A stretch of DNA of 64,000 bases from Parolsenella catena (GCF_003966955.1 NZ_AP019367.1:310001-374000), one strand, 5' to 3'; positions 24,518-33,911 are shown, numbered from the stretch's first letter. Numbers and translations: made by a program. Notes: generated by a model from the sequence alone, not told the origin.

Positions 24518-27028
24518 ATGGCACATCCCGTCATCGGCACCCCCTGGCAGAAGCTTGACGGCCCTGTCTCCGAGCAGGAGCTCGAGGGCGTCGAGAAGTA
24601 CTGGCGCGCGGCGAACTACCTGTCCGTCGGCCAGATCTACCTGCGCTCCAACCCCCTCATGCGCTCCGACTGGACCGATGAGAAGACCGGCGAGACCCGC
24701 GACTTCGGCCGTCCCGACGTCAAGCACCGTCTCGTTGGCCACTGGGGCACCACGCCGGGCGTGAACTTCCTGTTCGGTCACGTCAACCGCCTCATCGCCG
24801 ACCACCAGCAGAACGCCGTGTTCCTGATGGGCCCCGGTCACGGTGGCCCCGCCGGCACCGCGCAGTCCCTGCTCGACGGCACCTACTATGACATCCGTCC
24901 GGACATCACCAACGACGAGGCTGGCCTCCAGAAGTTCTTCCGCCAGTTCTCCTACCCCGGTGGCATCCCCTCCCACTACGCCCCCGAGACCCCCGGCTCC
25001 ATCCACGAGGGCGGCGAGCTCGGCTACACGCTGTCCCACGCCTACGGCGCCGTCATGGACAACCCCAGCCTGCTCGCTGTCGCCGTCGTGGGCGACGGTG
25101 AGTCCGAGACGGGCCCGCTCGCCACGTCCTGGCAGTCCAACAAGCTCGTGAACCCCAAGACCGACGGCATCGTGCTGCCGATCCTGCACCTCAACGGCTA
25201 CAAGATCGCCAACCCCACGATCCTCTCCCGCATCTCCGACGACGAGCTCACCGAGTTCTTCGAGGGCATGGGCTATGACCCGCACTTCTTCGTTGCCGGC
25301 TTCGACAACGAGTCCCACGCCTCCATCCACGCTCGCTTCGCCGCGCTGCTCGAGGAGGTCTTCGACGACATCTGCGACATCAAGGCCGCTGCCGAGGCTG
25401 GCGACGAGACCCGCCCCGTCTACCCGATGATCGTCTTCCGCACCCCCAAGGGCTGGACGTGCCCCAAGCACATCGACGGCAAGAAGACCGAGGGCTCCTG
25501 GCGTGCCCACCAGGTGCCGCTGGCTTCCGCCAAGGACACCCACGAGCACTTCCGTGTGCTTCGCGGCTGGCTCAAGTCCTACAAGCCCGAGGAGCTCTTC
25601 GACGAGAAGGGTGCCATCCGTCCCGAGGTGACCGCCTTCATGCCGCAGGGCGACCTGCGCATCGGCGCCAACCCCAACGCCAACGGTGGCCTCGTGCGTG
25701 AGGACCTCGTCCTGCCCGACATCCACGCCCACGAGGTGCCGGTTGCCGAGAAGGGCCACGGCTGGGGCGCCACCGAGGCCGCCCGCGTCTTCGGTGCCTA
25801 CACCGCCGACGTCCTCCACAACAACATGGAGAACTTCCGCATCTTTGGCCCGGACGAGACCGCTTCCAACCGTCTCCAGGACGCCTACAAGTACACCGTC
25901 AAGCAGTGGGAGGGCGGCTTCTACGCCGACGCTGACAACGACGAGCTCCTCGCCCCGCAGGGCAAGGTCGTCGAGCAGCTCTCCGAGCACCAGTGCGAGG
26001 GCTTCCTCGAGGCCTACGTGCTCACCGGCCGTCACGGCGTGTGGAGCTCCTACGAGTCCTTCATCCACGTCGTCGACTCGATGATCAACCAGCACTGCAA
26101 GTGGCTCGAGGCCACCGTCCGTGAGATCCCCTGGCGCAAGCCCATCGCCGGCCTCAACATCCTGCTCTCCAGCCACGTCTGGCGTCAGGACCACAACGGC
26201 TTCTCCCACCAGGACCCGGGCTTCGTGGACCTGCTGCTCAACAAGGCCAACGACACGCACGTCGTCAACGCCTACTACCCCTGCGACGCCAACATGGCCC
26301 TCGCCGTGGCCGAGCGCTGCTACCAGTCCACGAACTGCGTGAACGCCATCTTCTGCGGCAAGCAGCCCGCCCCGACCTTCCTGACGGTCGACGAGGCCAA
26401 GGCCGAGCTCGAGAAGGGCGTGGCCGAGTGGAAGTGGGCCAGCTCCGCCGAGTCCCTCGAGGATGCCGACATCGTGCTCGGCACCTGCGGTGACGTGCCT
26501 GCGCTCGAGGCCCTCGCTGCCCTCGACATGCTCAAGGGCGAGGGCGTCAAGGCCAAGTTCGTCAACGTCGTTGACCTGCTGAAGATCCAGAACGCCTCCG
26601 AGAACGACCAGGCCATCTCCGACGAGGAGTTCGCCGAGCTCTTCGGCAACGGCGAGAAGCCCGTCCTCTTCGCCTTCCACGCCTACGCCGGCACCATCCG
26701 TCGCCTCGTCTGGGATCGTCCGGGCCACGACGCCTGGAACGTCCACGGCTACGAGGAGAAGGGCTCCACGACCACGCCGTTCGACATGCTCCGTCTCAAC
26801 AACATGGACCGCTGGGCCCTTGCCGCCGACGCTCTGCGCATGATCGATGCCGAGAAGTTTGCCGCCAAGATCGAGGAGTGGGAGAACTTCCGCGAGGAGG
26901 CCTTCCAGTTCGCCGTGGACGAGGGCTACGATCACCCCGCCTTCACCAGCTGGGTGTGGCCCGACGCCGCCGCCGCTTCCGAGGGCGAGCTCTCCGCTAC
27001 CCAGATGACCGCCGGCGACAACGAGTAG
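24518..27028 (+). CDS. xfp: D-xylulose 5-phosphate/D-fructose 6-phosphate phosphoketolase
   Basis: Thiamine-diphosphate enzyme of 836 aa, the expected length, that cleaves xylulose 5-phosphate (and fructose 6-phosphate) with phosphate to acetyl phosphate plus glyceraldehyde 3-phosphate (or erythrose 4-phosphate). Signatures include the N-terminal [32 protein letters not shown], the ThDP-binding [30 protein letters not shown] and the C-terminal [18 protein letters not shown]. Codon use is strongly biased to C-ending codons, more than its neighbours, fitting high expression. It is monocistronic, between an operator-bearing promoter and a strong terminator, and is probably the central route of carbohydrate fermentation here. 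Confidence 0.97.
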   Translation: MAHPVIGTPWQKLDGPVSEQELEGVEKYWRAANYLSVGQIYLRSNPLMRSDWTDEKTGETRDFGRPDVKHRLVGHWGTTPGVNFLFGHVNRLIADHQQNAVFLMGPGHGGPAGTAQSLLDGTYYDIRPDITNDEAGLQKFFRQFSYPGGIPSHYAPETPGSIHEGGELGYTLSHAYGAVMDNPSLLAVAVVGDGESETGPLATSWQSNKLVNPKTDGIVLPILHLNGYKIANPTILSRISDDELTEFFEGMGYDPHFFVAGFDNESHASIHARFAALLEEVFDDICDIKAAAEAGDETRPVYPMIVFRTPKGWTCPKHIDGKKTEGSWRAHQVPLASAKDTHEHFRVLRGWLKSYKPEELFDEKGAIRPEVTAFMPQGDLRIGANPNANGGLVREDLVLPDIHAHEVPVAEKGHGWGATEAARVFGAYTADVLHNNMENFRIFGPDETASNRLQDAYKYTVKQWEGGFYADADNDELLAPQGKVVEQLSEHQCEGFLEAYVLTGRHGVWSSYESFIHVVDSMINQHCKWLEATVREIPWRKPIAGLNILLSSHVWRQDHNGFSHQDPGFVDLLLNKANDTHVVNAYYPCDANMALAVAERCYQSTNCVNAIFCGKQPAPTFLTVDEAKAELEKGVAEWKWASSAESLEDADIVLGTCGDVPALEALAALDMLKGEGVKAKFVNVVDLLKIQNASENDQAISDEEFAELFGNGEKPVLFAFHAYAGTIRRLVWDRPGHDAWNVHGYEEKGSTTTPFDMLRLNNMDRWALAADALRMIDAEKFAAKIEEWENFREEAFQFAVDEGYDHPAFTSWVWPDAAAASEGELSATQMTAGDNE

Positions 27029-27116
27029 TTCCGCTCGGTCGCGAGCGTGACTCGCTAGCGTATCTCTCGGGGCCGGCTGCGCCGCTGCGATGCGGCTGGC
27101 CCCAACTCATAAGGCA

Positions 27117-27162
27117 ACGCGCCCGTAGGCTCAGGGGGGAGCCTGCGGGCGCGTCCTTTTTT
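27117..27162 (+). terminator. Strong rho-independent terminator after xfp
   Basis: ACGCGCCCGTAGGCTC (27117-27132) pairs with GAGCCTGCGGGCGCGT (27139-27154), closing on a six-base loop and followed by CCTTTTTT. Confidence 0.92.
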
Positions 27163-27267
27163 GGTGACCCGAAAGGCTGGTCATCTTGTACGTGCCCATG
27201 GCTGCTATGGTCTACTGGGCCGCAGCGTTTGAGCTCGGCTCCTATTCCCTTCAAGACAAGGACGCCC

Positions 27268-28107
27268 ATGCCGCACGGACTGCACATTCGCCTGCCCAAG
27301 AACTTCGTGCTCGAGGAGCGCCTCGAGCGCTATGCGGGCGCCATCGAGCCCAACCCCTACGCGTGGTGCGGCATGTGGGCCTGGGCGTGCGCTCCGGTGG
27401 GCGCGCCGGCCTTTCGCGAGGTTCGCCTCGACCTGGGCTGCGGGCGAGGGTCGTTTACCGTTGAGATGGCACGCCGCGAGCCGGATGTGCTGTTCATCGG
27501 CATGGACGCAGAGCCCATCTGCATTGCCTACGCGGCTCAGGCGGGCTGCGAGAGCGGCCTTCCCAACGTTTTGTTCGTGCCAGGAACGGCCATGCGCATC
27601 AAGGAGATGTTCGCTCCTGGCGAGCTCGCATGCATTTACCTCAACTTTCCCACGCCGTTCCCGCGCAAGAAGGACTCGCACAAGCGCCTCGTGAACTTTG
27701 AGCGGCTCATGGACTACCGAGTCGTGTTGGCGCCCGACGGCGAGGTTCGCCTGCGCACGGACAGTCAGCCTCTGTTCGACTTTGCGCTCACGCAGGTGCC
27801 CATCGCGGGCTACGAGCTTGGCTGGAGCAGCCGAGACGCGCGCGCCGAGCGTCCGGACGAGCCTACGAGCGAGTACGAGGTCAAGCTTGGCGGGCGTGGC
27901 GCTCGCGTGTGCGCCTATGTGGCCACACCCGGCCCTGCGCCCGTAAATCCCACGCAGACGGCCGAGGTGAGCCTGGCGGCCTATATCCCGCAAGACCTTG
28001 CGAGCTTTGACGGTTACGCGCCGCACGGCATGGAGGCTACGATCCAGAACCTGCGCAACCGCGCCGCCAAGAAGAACGGTGACTGGGCCGACGGCATCAC
28101 GCTCTGA
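27268..28107 (+). CDS. trmB: tRNA (guanine-N7-)-methyltransferase
   Basis: SAM-dependent enzyme of 279 aa that makes m7G46 in tRNA variable loops. The SAM site LDLGCGRGSFTVEMA and the TrmB stretch YLNFPTPFPRKKDSHKRLV are clear; the latter replaces the commoner FPDPWPKKRHxKRR pattern, showing a divergent subgroup. The C-terminus is about 60 residues longer than typical, ending in a basic segment LRNRAAKKNGDWADGI. ATG 27268 with AAGGAC upstream. Monocistronic. Confidence 0.88.
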   Translation: MPHGLHIRLPKNFVLEERLERYAGAIEPNPYAWCGMWAWACAPVGAPAFREVRLDLGCGRGSFTVEMARREPDVLFIGMDAEPICIAYAAQAGCESGLPNVLFVPGTAMRIKEMFAPGELACIYLNFPTPFPRKKDSHKRLVNFERLMDYRVVLAPDGEVRLRTDSQPLFDFALTQVPIAGYELGWSSRDARAERPDEPTSEYEVKLGGRGARVCAYVATPGPAPVNPTQTAEVSLAAYIPQDLASFDGYAPHGMEATIQNLRNRAAKKNGDWADGITL

Positions 28108-28123
28108 CGCGATAGCGCCGGAG

Positions 28124-28200
28124 TGGGACCAGGCGAACCCGTCCCCCTTGGTCCCCGTCCCCCTCGGTCCCGGACCAAACGAACCCGTCCCCTTTGGTCC
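28124..28200. repeat. Tandem GGACCA...TGGTCC palindromes
   Basis: Two successive imperfect copies of the same hairpin unit lie between convergent genes. The first pairs GGGACCA with TGGTCCC, the second GGACCAAA with TTTGGTCC; both contain CGAACCCGTCCCC in the loop side. The second ends exactly at the stop codon of the minus-strand LacI gene. They belong to the dispersed palindrome family of this window. Confidence 0.6.
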
Positions 28201-29208
28201 CTAGATGCGCTTGATGCTCTGGCGCTGGACTATCGTGGTGTGTAGCATTGTGATACAGGGGGCAAGGCGAATGTCCGTCGTCTGCTCGAACAGGCGACGC
28301 ACGGCCATCTCGCCCATCTTGTGACGTGGCACGTGCACGGTTGAGAGCGTTGGCTGGATCACCTGGCAGAGCTGCTCGTCGTCAAAACCCATCACGGAGA
28401 CGTCGTCTGGCACGCGGATTCCGTGCGCGTTGAGCGCGCGGATGAGGGCTGCGGCCACGAGGTCGTTGTCGCAGAAGAAGGCCGTGGGCAGTGGGGGATT
28501 GTCATCGAGCCAGGCGCATAGCTCGAGATAGCCCTGCTCGGGGGAGGGGTCCACGAGAATGCGGTTCTTCTCGTCAAAGGGCAGGCACATATCCTCGAGC
28601 ACGTGGCGGAAGCCCCGCTCACGCTGGGGGAAGTTCTTTATTCGTATGCGGGAGCCCACGTAGCCGATGCGCTCGTGGCCCTTCTCGGCAAGAAGGGTCG
28701 TGGCGCGGTAGGCCGCGGGCTCGTTGGCGATCGTGACGCAGTCCAGGGCGAGCTTGTCGCTCCAGCCGTCAAGAACGACGAGCGGCAGGTCGAAGCCCTC
28801 GAACAGGGCGTACTCGTCGTCGCTGATCATCTCCGTGGCGAGCAGGATGACGCCGGCGTTGGCATTCTGCGCGAGCTCTGCCACGGCGTCCTTGCGCGTG
28901 GAGGGGTTCGTGAGGTCGAGCGTAGTCATGGACGCCTTGAGCGAGAACGCCTTGGCGCCGCGCTCTATCCCCGCGTAGACGCCGGGGTGGAAGGGGCTCA
29001 CGTCAACGATGCGCCCCGTGACGCGTGCGACGGCAAAGATGACGCGCTCGAGCTGGTTTGCGCGGTGGTAGCCCATGCGCTGCACGGCGTCGAGGATGAT
29101 GCTCGACGCCTTGGCGCCCACGTTGCCCTTCTTGTTCAGGACGTTCGAGACGGTGGCGGGGGAGTATCCAGTGGCCGCGGCTATGTCCCTGATGCTGACT
29201 CTGCCCAT
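28201..29208 (-). CDS. LacI-family regulator of the adjacent PTS operon
   Basis: Repressor of 335 aa. The helix-turn-helix VSIRDIAAATGYSPATVSNVLN is canonical, and the C-terminal domain is a sugar-binding type (IFAVARVTGRIVDVSPFHPGVYAGIERG to the end). Start ATG 29208 has GGGAGAAAG upstream; longer in-frame extensions contain intergenic repeats and are unlikely. It is divergent from the PTS IIB gene across 370 bp, the usual arrangement for a local sugar regulator. The effector is not identifiable. Confidence 0.9.
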   Translation of the reverse strand: MGRVSIRDIAAATGYSPATVSNVLNKKGNVGAKASSIILDAVQRMGYHRANQLERVIFAVARVTGRIVDVSPFHPGVYAGIERGAKAFSLKASMTTLDLTNPSTRKDAVAELAQNANAGVILLATEMISDDEYALFEGFDLPLVVLDGWSDKLALDCVTIANEPAAYRATTLLAEKGHERIGYVGSRIRIKNFPQRERGFRHVLEDMCLPFDEKNRILVDPSPEQGYLELCAWLDDNPPLPTAFFCDNDLVAAALIRALNAHGIRVPDDVSVMGFDDEQLCQVIQPTLSTVHVPRHKMGEMAVRRLFEQTTDIRLAPCITMLHTTIVQRQSIKRI

Positions 29209-29286
29209 CTTTCTCCCAATCCTGCGCATCATGGCCAAAGTCGAGCCCGTAGCCGTCGACTGGTTAACGCAAGCGTCGTGTTTGTT

Positions 29287-29467
29287 TACTTGCATCAAGT
29301 ATATGGCTCCCTTCCAGGCCTTTATTGAGCGTTTGCGTCTCCACAGCTTATTTACCTGCATCTTAGCAGTGAACAAATTCGGAATTTGATAACGTGCAAG
29401 AGAGCAGGTAGCCACCGTTCGCTGCAAAATATAGACCATTTGAAATAAAACATTCTGTACTTAAATG
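29287..29467. promoter_or_regulatory. LacI-PTS divergent control region
   Basis: The 370-bp gap (29209-29578) is AT-rich relative to its surroundings. It holds two palindromes, TACTTG-cat-CAAGTA (29287-29301) and CAAATT-cgg-AATTTG (29374-29388), and a direct repeat TTTACYTGCATC at about 29285 and 29351. A possible PTS promoter is TTGAAA (29440-29445) with TAAATG (29462-29467); a possible minus-strand promoter is TTGTTC-N16-TAAATA (about 29349-29376). Any of the palindromes may bind the LacI protein. From 29468 to the IIB start the leader is GC-rich without a clear signal. Confidence 0.5.
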
Positions 29468-29578
29468 TTTAAGCTGTTTACAATGGCGGCGACAAGCGGG
29501 GAGAGACCTGCCGCGTGCCCCGGGGGCGGGGCCGTGAGCGGGGCAACCGCACAAGGCTGACAAGAAAGGAAGCCATTC

Positions 29579-29863
29579 ATGAAGAAGATCGTCGTCGCCT
29601 GCGGCTCGGGCATCGCCACGTCCACGGCCGTCGAGGCCAAGGTCAAGGACCTGCTCGACAACAACGGCCTGAGCGGCCAGTACACCATCACGAAGTGCGC
29701 CATAGGCGAGGCCCCCTCGAAGTGCGCCGATGCCGACCTGCTCGTTGCCACCACGGCCGCGCCCGCCGGCATCTCCTGCCCTTACGTGAGCGGCGTGCCG
29801 TTCCTCACCACGATCGGCAAGGCTGCGGCCGAGCAGCAGATCCTCGAGGCTCTCAAGAAGTAG
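29579..29863 (+). CDS. PTS galactitol-family EIIB component
   Basis: Cytoplasmic phosphocarrier of 94 aa. The phosphorylated cysteine is C8 in VVACGSGIATSTA, the P-loop pattern of the galactitol/lactose-type IIB fold. GAAAGGAAG lies before the ATG. It receives phosphate from the IIA encoded at 32105 and passes it to sugar bound by the IIC at 30040. Galactitol itself is not proven; the family also handles pentitols and other sugars. Confidence 0.9.
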   Translation: MKKIVVACGSGIATSTAVEAKVKDLLDNNGLSGQYTITKCAIGEAPSKCADADLLVATTAAPAGISCPYVSGVPFLTTIGKAAAEQQILEALKK

Positions 29864-29864
29864 T

Positions 29865-29922
29865 GACCGGCGTTCCGGCGACATCGCCGGTCGCTTGCGC
29901 GGCGGGAGCCTACGCCCGCCGC
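29865..29922 (+). other. Two intercistronic hairpins between IIB and IIC
   Basis: GACCGGCG/CGCCGGTC (29865-29892) and GCGGCGGG/CCCGCCGC (29899-29922) follow the IIB stop and lack T-runs. They may protect the upstream message and set unequal IIB and IIC levels. Confidence 0.55.
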
Positions 29923-30039
29923 ACTGTGGGCGAAACCCCTTCCGCCCGCAGCGGGGTGCTTCCATGTCCATAGTTTCATGGGGGAGACGTGGGAGTGCCC
30001 TGGTTCGTTTTCGGTAAGAGAAAGATAGGAAGGCATTAC

Positions 30040-31473
30040 ATGGACGCGATTATCTCGTTCTTCACGTTCCTGCAGGGCCTTGGCGTCTCAGTCATGATGC
30101 CGATCATCATTACGATCATCGGTTGCTGCCTGGGCGCTGGCTTTGGCAAGAGCCTGAAGGCCGGCCTCATGGTCGGTGTTGGCTTCATTGGCCTGAACCT
30201 CGTCATCAACCAGCTGTTCGGCACCTCCATCGGACCTGCCGTCCAGGAGATGATTCACCGCTTTGGCCTGCAGCTCTCCACGATTGACGTGGGCTGGCCC
30301 GCCGGCGCCGCAATTGCCCTGGGCACCACGGTTGGCCTCGTCATCATCCCGCTGGCGCTCATCGTCAACCTCATCCTGGTGCTCGCGAACCTCACGCAGA
30401 CCGTGAACGTGGACATCTGGAACTACTGGCACTACGCCTTCGTGGGCTCGCTCGTCGCCAACATCACGGGCAACATCACGTTTGGCTTCGCCGCCGCAAT
30501 CATCGACGAGACCATCCTGCTCGTTCTCGCCGATGCCACGGCCAAGGACTGCCAGAAGGCCCTGAACATGCCGGGCGTCTCCATCTCGCAGGGCTTCTCT
30601 CTTGCGTACGCGCCGGTCGCGTGGGTCCTCAACTGGGTCATCGACCATATCCCGGGTGTGCGTGACATCGACATCGACGTCGAGTCCATGCAGAAGAAGT
30701 TCGGCATCTTTGGCGAGCCGCTGTTCATCGGCACCGTCATCGGCCTCATCATCGGCGCCATCGCCTACTTCGACGGCTCCGACATCGCCGGCTCCATCAC
30801 GAGCATCCTCACCTGCGGCGTCACGCTCGGTGCTGTGCTCGTGCTCATCCCGCGTATGGCCTCCCTGCTCATGGAGGGCCTGCTGCCCATCTCAGAGGCT
30901 GCCTCCAACTTCATCCAGAACAAGGTGAAGAACCGCGGCCAGATGTACATCGGCCTCGACTCCGCCATCGCCGTCGGCCACCCCGTCACGCTGTCGCTGG
31001 CACTCATCTGCATCCCGCTCATGGTGCTGTTCGCCGTCGTGCTGCAGCCGTTGGGCAACCAGACGCTGCCGTTCGTTGACCTCACCGCCGGCACCTACAT
31101 GCTCGCCGTGGCCGTGCCCGTCTCCAAGGGCAACGGCTTCCGTGGCCTGGTCATCGGCCTCATCTCCGTCATCATGGCCCTGCTGATCTCCACCGCTCTC
31201 GCCCCGCTCATCACGCAGAGCGCCGCCCAGGCCGGCTTCGACATCAGCTCCGCCGTGGGTGCCACCGGCGTTGCCGGCTCCAGCCTCGTCACCGTGCTCT
31301 CCGACGGCGGCTCGCCGCTCTCCGGCATCTTCGTGCTGCTGTCCACGATCAACCCGATCGTCGGTCTCGTCGTGACGGCCGTCGTCGCGGTCCTCATGGT
31401 CGTCTGGAACCACAAGCGCATCGTCAAGGAGGCCGCCGAGCTCCACGCTGGCGACGCCTCTGCCCAGGCGTAG
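30040..31473 (+). CDS. PTS galactitol-family EIIC permease
   Basis: Membrane permease of 477 aa with about ten or more helices, starting GLGVSMMPIIITIIGCCLG. TWIN features of the GatC family include the long hydrophobic LVINQLFGTSIGPAVQEMIHRFG segment and DVESMQKKFGIFGEPLFIGTV. ATG 30040 follows AGGAAGG. Sequence identifies the family but not the sugar. No kinase, dehydrogenase or aldolase for the imported phosphosugar is encoded nearby, so catabolism must rely on genes elsewhere. Confidence 0.9.
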   Translation: MDAIISFFTFLQGLGVSVMMPIIITIIGCCLGAGFGKSLKAGLMVGVGFIGLNLVINQLFGTSIGPAVQEMIHRFGLQLSTIDVGWPAGAAIALGTTVGLVIIPLALIVNLILVLANLTQTVNVDIWNYWHYAFVGSLVANITGNITFGFAAAIIDETILLVLADATAKDCQKALNMPGVSISQGFSLAYAPVAWVLNWVIDHIPGVRDIDIDVESMQKKFGIFGEPLFIGTVIGLIIGAIAYFDGSDIAGSITSILTCGVTLGAVLVLIPRMASLLMEGLLPISEAASNFIQNKVKNRGQMYIGLDSAIAVGHPVTLSLALICIPLMVLFAVVLQPLGNQTLPFVDLTAGTYMLAVAVPVSKGNGFRGLVIGLISVIMALLISTALAPLITQSAAQAGFDISSAVGATGVAGSSLVTVLSDGGSPLSGIFVLLSTINPIVGLVVTAVVAVLMVVWNHKRIVKEAAELHAGDASAQA

Positions 31474-31482
31474 GCGATTCGC

Positions 31483-31992
31483 ATGACCGAGAAGGAGCTG
31501 GGCGGCGTGGCTGCCGGGGGAAGTGCGCTTGCGGAGGGGGCGGTCACCTATACGTATGACCGGCGCCGCTATCTCATCGACGTGCTGTTTCCCACCTACG
31601 TGTCCTGCGCAGGGTTGCCGTTGTCCGTCATCCTGTTCATTGCCGGCGTGCTGCCGCCGCTCATGCTCCTTCTCGCCGTCGTGTGCGGTTACTCGGTCCT
31701 CAACGCGTTCGTCGCCCACTCGTACCCGAGGAAGATCACGCTCGACGGCGAGTCGCTGCGCCTCGAGTCGTTCGGCCGCGTTGACGAGTATCCCGCGGGC
31801 TCCATCACGAGGCTGCGCCTTTCCCCCACGCCGGAGGGGATGCGCCTCTACGCCCGCGTGAACGACTCGTCCCCCACGCGCGGTCGCTACTTCCTCGTTT
31901 GCGGCGACATGTACGACGCGGACGGGAACAAGGCCGAGTCCGTGTACGACTATCTCCTCTCCCTCGCCGAAAGCCTGGCTGCTGCGGACTAG
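31483..31992 (+). CDS. Small membrane protein inside the PTS operon
   Basis: Unrecognised protein of 169 aa. A polar N-terminus (about 35 aa) precedes one or two adjacent hydrophobic helices (VSCAGLPLSVILFIAGVLPPLMLLLAVVCGYSVLNAF), then about 90 residues of beta-prone sequence (RKITLDGESLRLESFGRVDEYPAGSITRLRL) resembling a bacterial PH-like domain. It starts 10 bp after the IIC stop and precedes the IIA gene, so it is transcribed with the transporter. A role in transporter assembly or tuning is conceivable but unproven. Confidence 0.7.
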   Translation: MTEKELGGVAAGGSALAEGAVTYTYDRRRYLIDVLFPTYVSCAGLPLSVILFIAGVLPPLMLLLAVVCGYSVLNAFVAHSYPRKITLDGESLRLESFGRVDEYPAGSITRLRLSPTPEGMRLYARVNDSSPTRGRYFLVCGDMYDADGNKAESVYDYLLSLAESLAAAD

Positions 31993-32104
31993 GCCTCGGG
32001 GAGGCAGGGGCCTTTCAGGCGCGGCGCCCAAGCGGCTGCCGCGCCTTCTTATTAGACGCGTGTCGGGCGAGAGCCCGCCGCGCCGTTGCGAGAAGGGAAC
32101 AAAC

Positions 32105-32575
32105 ATGTCCCAAGCTGACGTAGAGCTGCTCCGTCCCGAGCTCGTGTTCTTTGACCTCGAGGCGAATGACGCCCAGGAGCTATTTGACGGCCTCGAGGAC
32201 CGTCTCAAGCCGCTGGGCTACCTCAAGGACACGTGGCGTGCCGCCATTGGCGAGCGTGAGAAGAACTACCCCACGGGCCTTGCCTGCCCCACGGCGCAGA
32301 TTGCCATCCCGCACACGGACCCGGTGAACCTGGAGAGGCCCTACATCGCCATCGTGAAGCCCAAGAGCCCCATCAAGTTCCAGCCGATGGGCGGCATGGG
32401 CGATGAGGTCGAGGCAAAGCTCGTCATCAACCTCGGCATCATGCGTGACGGCGGGCAGGTGGAGATGCTTCAGAAGCTCATGGGCATCTTCATGGACGAG
32501 GCCAAGTCTGCCAACGTCCTGTCACAAACGACGCCCGAGGGCATGGTGTCCGCGTTTGGCGGATACCTCGCCTAG
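32105..32575 (+). CDS. PTS EIIA component (fructose/galactitol type)
   Basis: Cytoplasmic phosphotransfer protein of 156 aa of the PTS_EIIA_2 fold. The active histidine is in IAIPHTDP. It accepts phosphate from HPr and donates to the IIB at 29579. GAAGGGAAC precedes the ATG at 32105; there is a 112-bp gap after the small membrane protein, so a separate minor promoter is possible. Last gene of the PTS operon. Confidence 0.88.
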   Translation: MSQADVELLRPELVFFDLEANDAQELFDGLEDRLKPLGYLKDTWRAAIGEREKNYPTGLACPTAQIAIPHTDPVNLERPYIAIVKPKSPIKFQPMGGMGDEVEAKLVINLGIMRDGGQVEMLQKLMGIFMDEAKSANVLSQTTPEGMVSAFGGYLA

Positions 32576-32670
32576 CGTATTTCTTGAGGCGACAAGTGAC
32601 GGGCGGGGCCGGTCTGCCGTGGTGACAGCCAGCCCCGCCCGCCGCTTGTCTCTGCTGTCGGCGGTGTTAT

Positions 32671-32699
32671 GGCCCAAAGGGCTACGTCCCCTTTGGGCC
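32671..32699. repeat. GGCCCAAAGGG palindrome cluster
   Basis: GGCCCAAAGGG (32671-32681) pairs with CCCTTTGGGCC (32689-32699), followed by further GGGCCC...GGGCC copies to about 32731. It may end the PTS transcript ahead of the nad promoter and belongs to the dispersed palindrome family. Confidence 0.6.
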
Positions 32700-32747
32700 C
32701 GTTCCCTTTTGGGCCCGCGTCCCCTTGGGCCAGATTGTCTTTACAGC

Positions 32748-32780
32748 TGTCTTGTCACCTGACATGACACGTGCCATACT
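32748..32780 (+). promoter_or_regulatory. nadA promoter overlapped by a predicted NiaR operator
   Basis: TTGTCA (32752-32757) and CATACT (32775-32780) are spaced by 17 bp. A near-perfect inverted repeat covers the -35: arms TGTCTTGTCA (32748-32757) and TGACATGACA (32760-32769), nine of ten positions paired, two-base centre. The last gene of the downstream operon encodes the NAD-synthesis repressor NiaR, so this is its likely binding site. The symmetry is directly visible; assignment to NiaR is inference. Confidence 0.7.
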
Positions 32781-32813
32781 GTCCCACAGTATTTCCCAAC
32801 GAGAGGGGCCAGG

Positions 32814-33851
32814 TTGGCCAGCATCAACTCTTCTACCAGCGATTCTTCTGCCGAGGAGCTCGCGCAGCTCGTCGCAGACGGCGTGGGTTCGTGTACCACG
32901 GCCGCGGAGCGTGCCGCGCTCGTCCCCGTCGAGCTCTCCTCGGCCATTGAGCGTCTCAAGGCCGAGCGCGACGCCGTGATTCTCGCGCACTATTATGTGG
33001 CTCCCGAGGTCCAGGCCGTCGCGGACTACGTGGGCGACTCGTTCTACCTTGCCAAGCTTGCCAAGTCGCTGCCGCAGCAGACGATCGTGCTGTGCGGCGT
33101 GGAGTTCATGGGCGAGAGTGCCAAGCTCCTCAACCCCGGTAAGCACGTGCTGCTCCCCGAGCCGGCGGCCGACTGCCCCATGGCCCACATGGTCAAGCGC
33201 GAGACGGTCGACGCCGCGCGCGAGCAGTACGGCGACGACCTGGCCGTCGTGTGCTACGTGAACTCCACGGTTGAGATCAAGAGCTGGAGCGACGTGTGCG
33301 TCACGAGCTCAAACGCCGTGAAGATCGTCTCGGAGCTGCCGCAGCGCAACGTGCTGTTCATCCCAGACCAGAACCTGGGCCGCTACGTGGCCGAACAGGT
33401 CCCCGACAAGCACGTCATCCTCAACAAGGGCTACTGCCCGCGCCACCACGTCATCACGGCCGAGCGGGTCGAGGCCGCCGTGTTTGCGCACCCCGACGCG
33501 CTCGTGCTCGCGCACCCCGAGTGCAAGGCCGAGGTGCTTGCCGAGGCAGACTACATCGGCTCCACGGCCGGCATCATCAAGTACGCCGAGGAGAGCGACG
33601 CCTCCGAGTTCATCATCGTGACGGTGGCGGGCGTGCTCTATGAGCTCGAGCGCCGCACGAGGGGCACCGGCAAGCGCTTCTACTTCCCGGCCACGCGTCC
33701 CACCTGCGTGAACATGGACATGATCAGCCTGCGCAAGCTCGTGACCTGCCTCGCGACCGCCTCTGGCGAGGTTCAGATCGGCGTGAGCCCCGAGGCAGCG
33801 GCCCAGGCCAAGCTCACGCTCGACCGCATGCTCGAGTACGCGGCGAAGTAA
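32814..33851 (+). CDS. nadA: Quinolinate synthase A
   Basis: Iron-sulfur enzyme of 345 aa that condenses iminoaspartate with dihydroxyacetone phosphate to quinolinate, the second step of de novo NAD synthesis. Three cluster cysteines are visible in VLCGVEFMGES, AHPECKAEV and RPTCVNMDM. Other family blocks are ILAHYYVAPEVQ, VCYVNSTVEIK and FIPDQNLGRYV. TTG 32814 is taken as start because AGAGGGG lies just upstream. It heads the nadA-nadB-nadC-niaR operon. Confidence 0.95.
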   Translation: MASINSSTSDSSAEELAQLVADGVGSCTTAAERAALVPVELSSAIERLKAERDAVILAHYYVAPEVQAVADYVGDSFYLAKLAKSLPQQTIVLCGVEFMGESAKLLNPGKHVLLPEPAADCPMAHMVKRETVDAAREQYGDDLAVVCYVNSTVEIKSWSDVCVTSSNAVKIVSELPQRNVLFIPDQNLGRYVAEQVPDKHVILNKGYCPRHHVITAERVEAAVFAHPDALVLAHPECKAEVLAEADYIGSTAGIIKYAEESDASEFIIVTVAGVLYELERRTRGTGKRFYFPATRPTCVNMDMISLRKLVTCLATASGEVQIGVSPEAAAQAKLTLDRMLEYAAK

Positions 33852-33853
33852 GG

Positions 33854-33886
33854 AATGAGACAAGGGGACTGTCCCCTTGTCTCATT
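33854..33886. repeat. 33-bp near-perfect palindrome between nadA and nadB
   Basis: Sixteen-base arms around one central T: AATGAGACAAGGGGAC (33854-33869) and its exact complement (33871-33886). It begins three bases after the nadA stop and ends just before the nadB ribosome binding site. As RNA it would form a very stable hairpin inside the operon and may reduce readthrough or protect the nadA message. Confidence 0.7.
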
Positions 33887-33911
33887 GGGCGCAAGTAAGG
33901 AGATGGGCCGC

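Noticed and set aside
24410-26935. 841-codon minus-strand frame opposite xfp.
   Set aside because: Antisense shadow of a highly biased gene; the product is repetitive Val/Gly/Leu without motifs, and xfp is beyond doubt.
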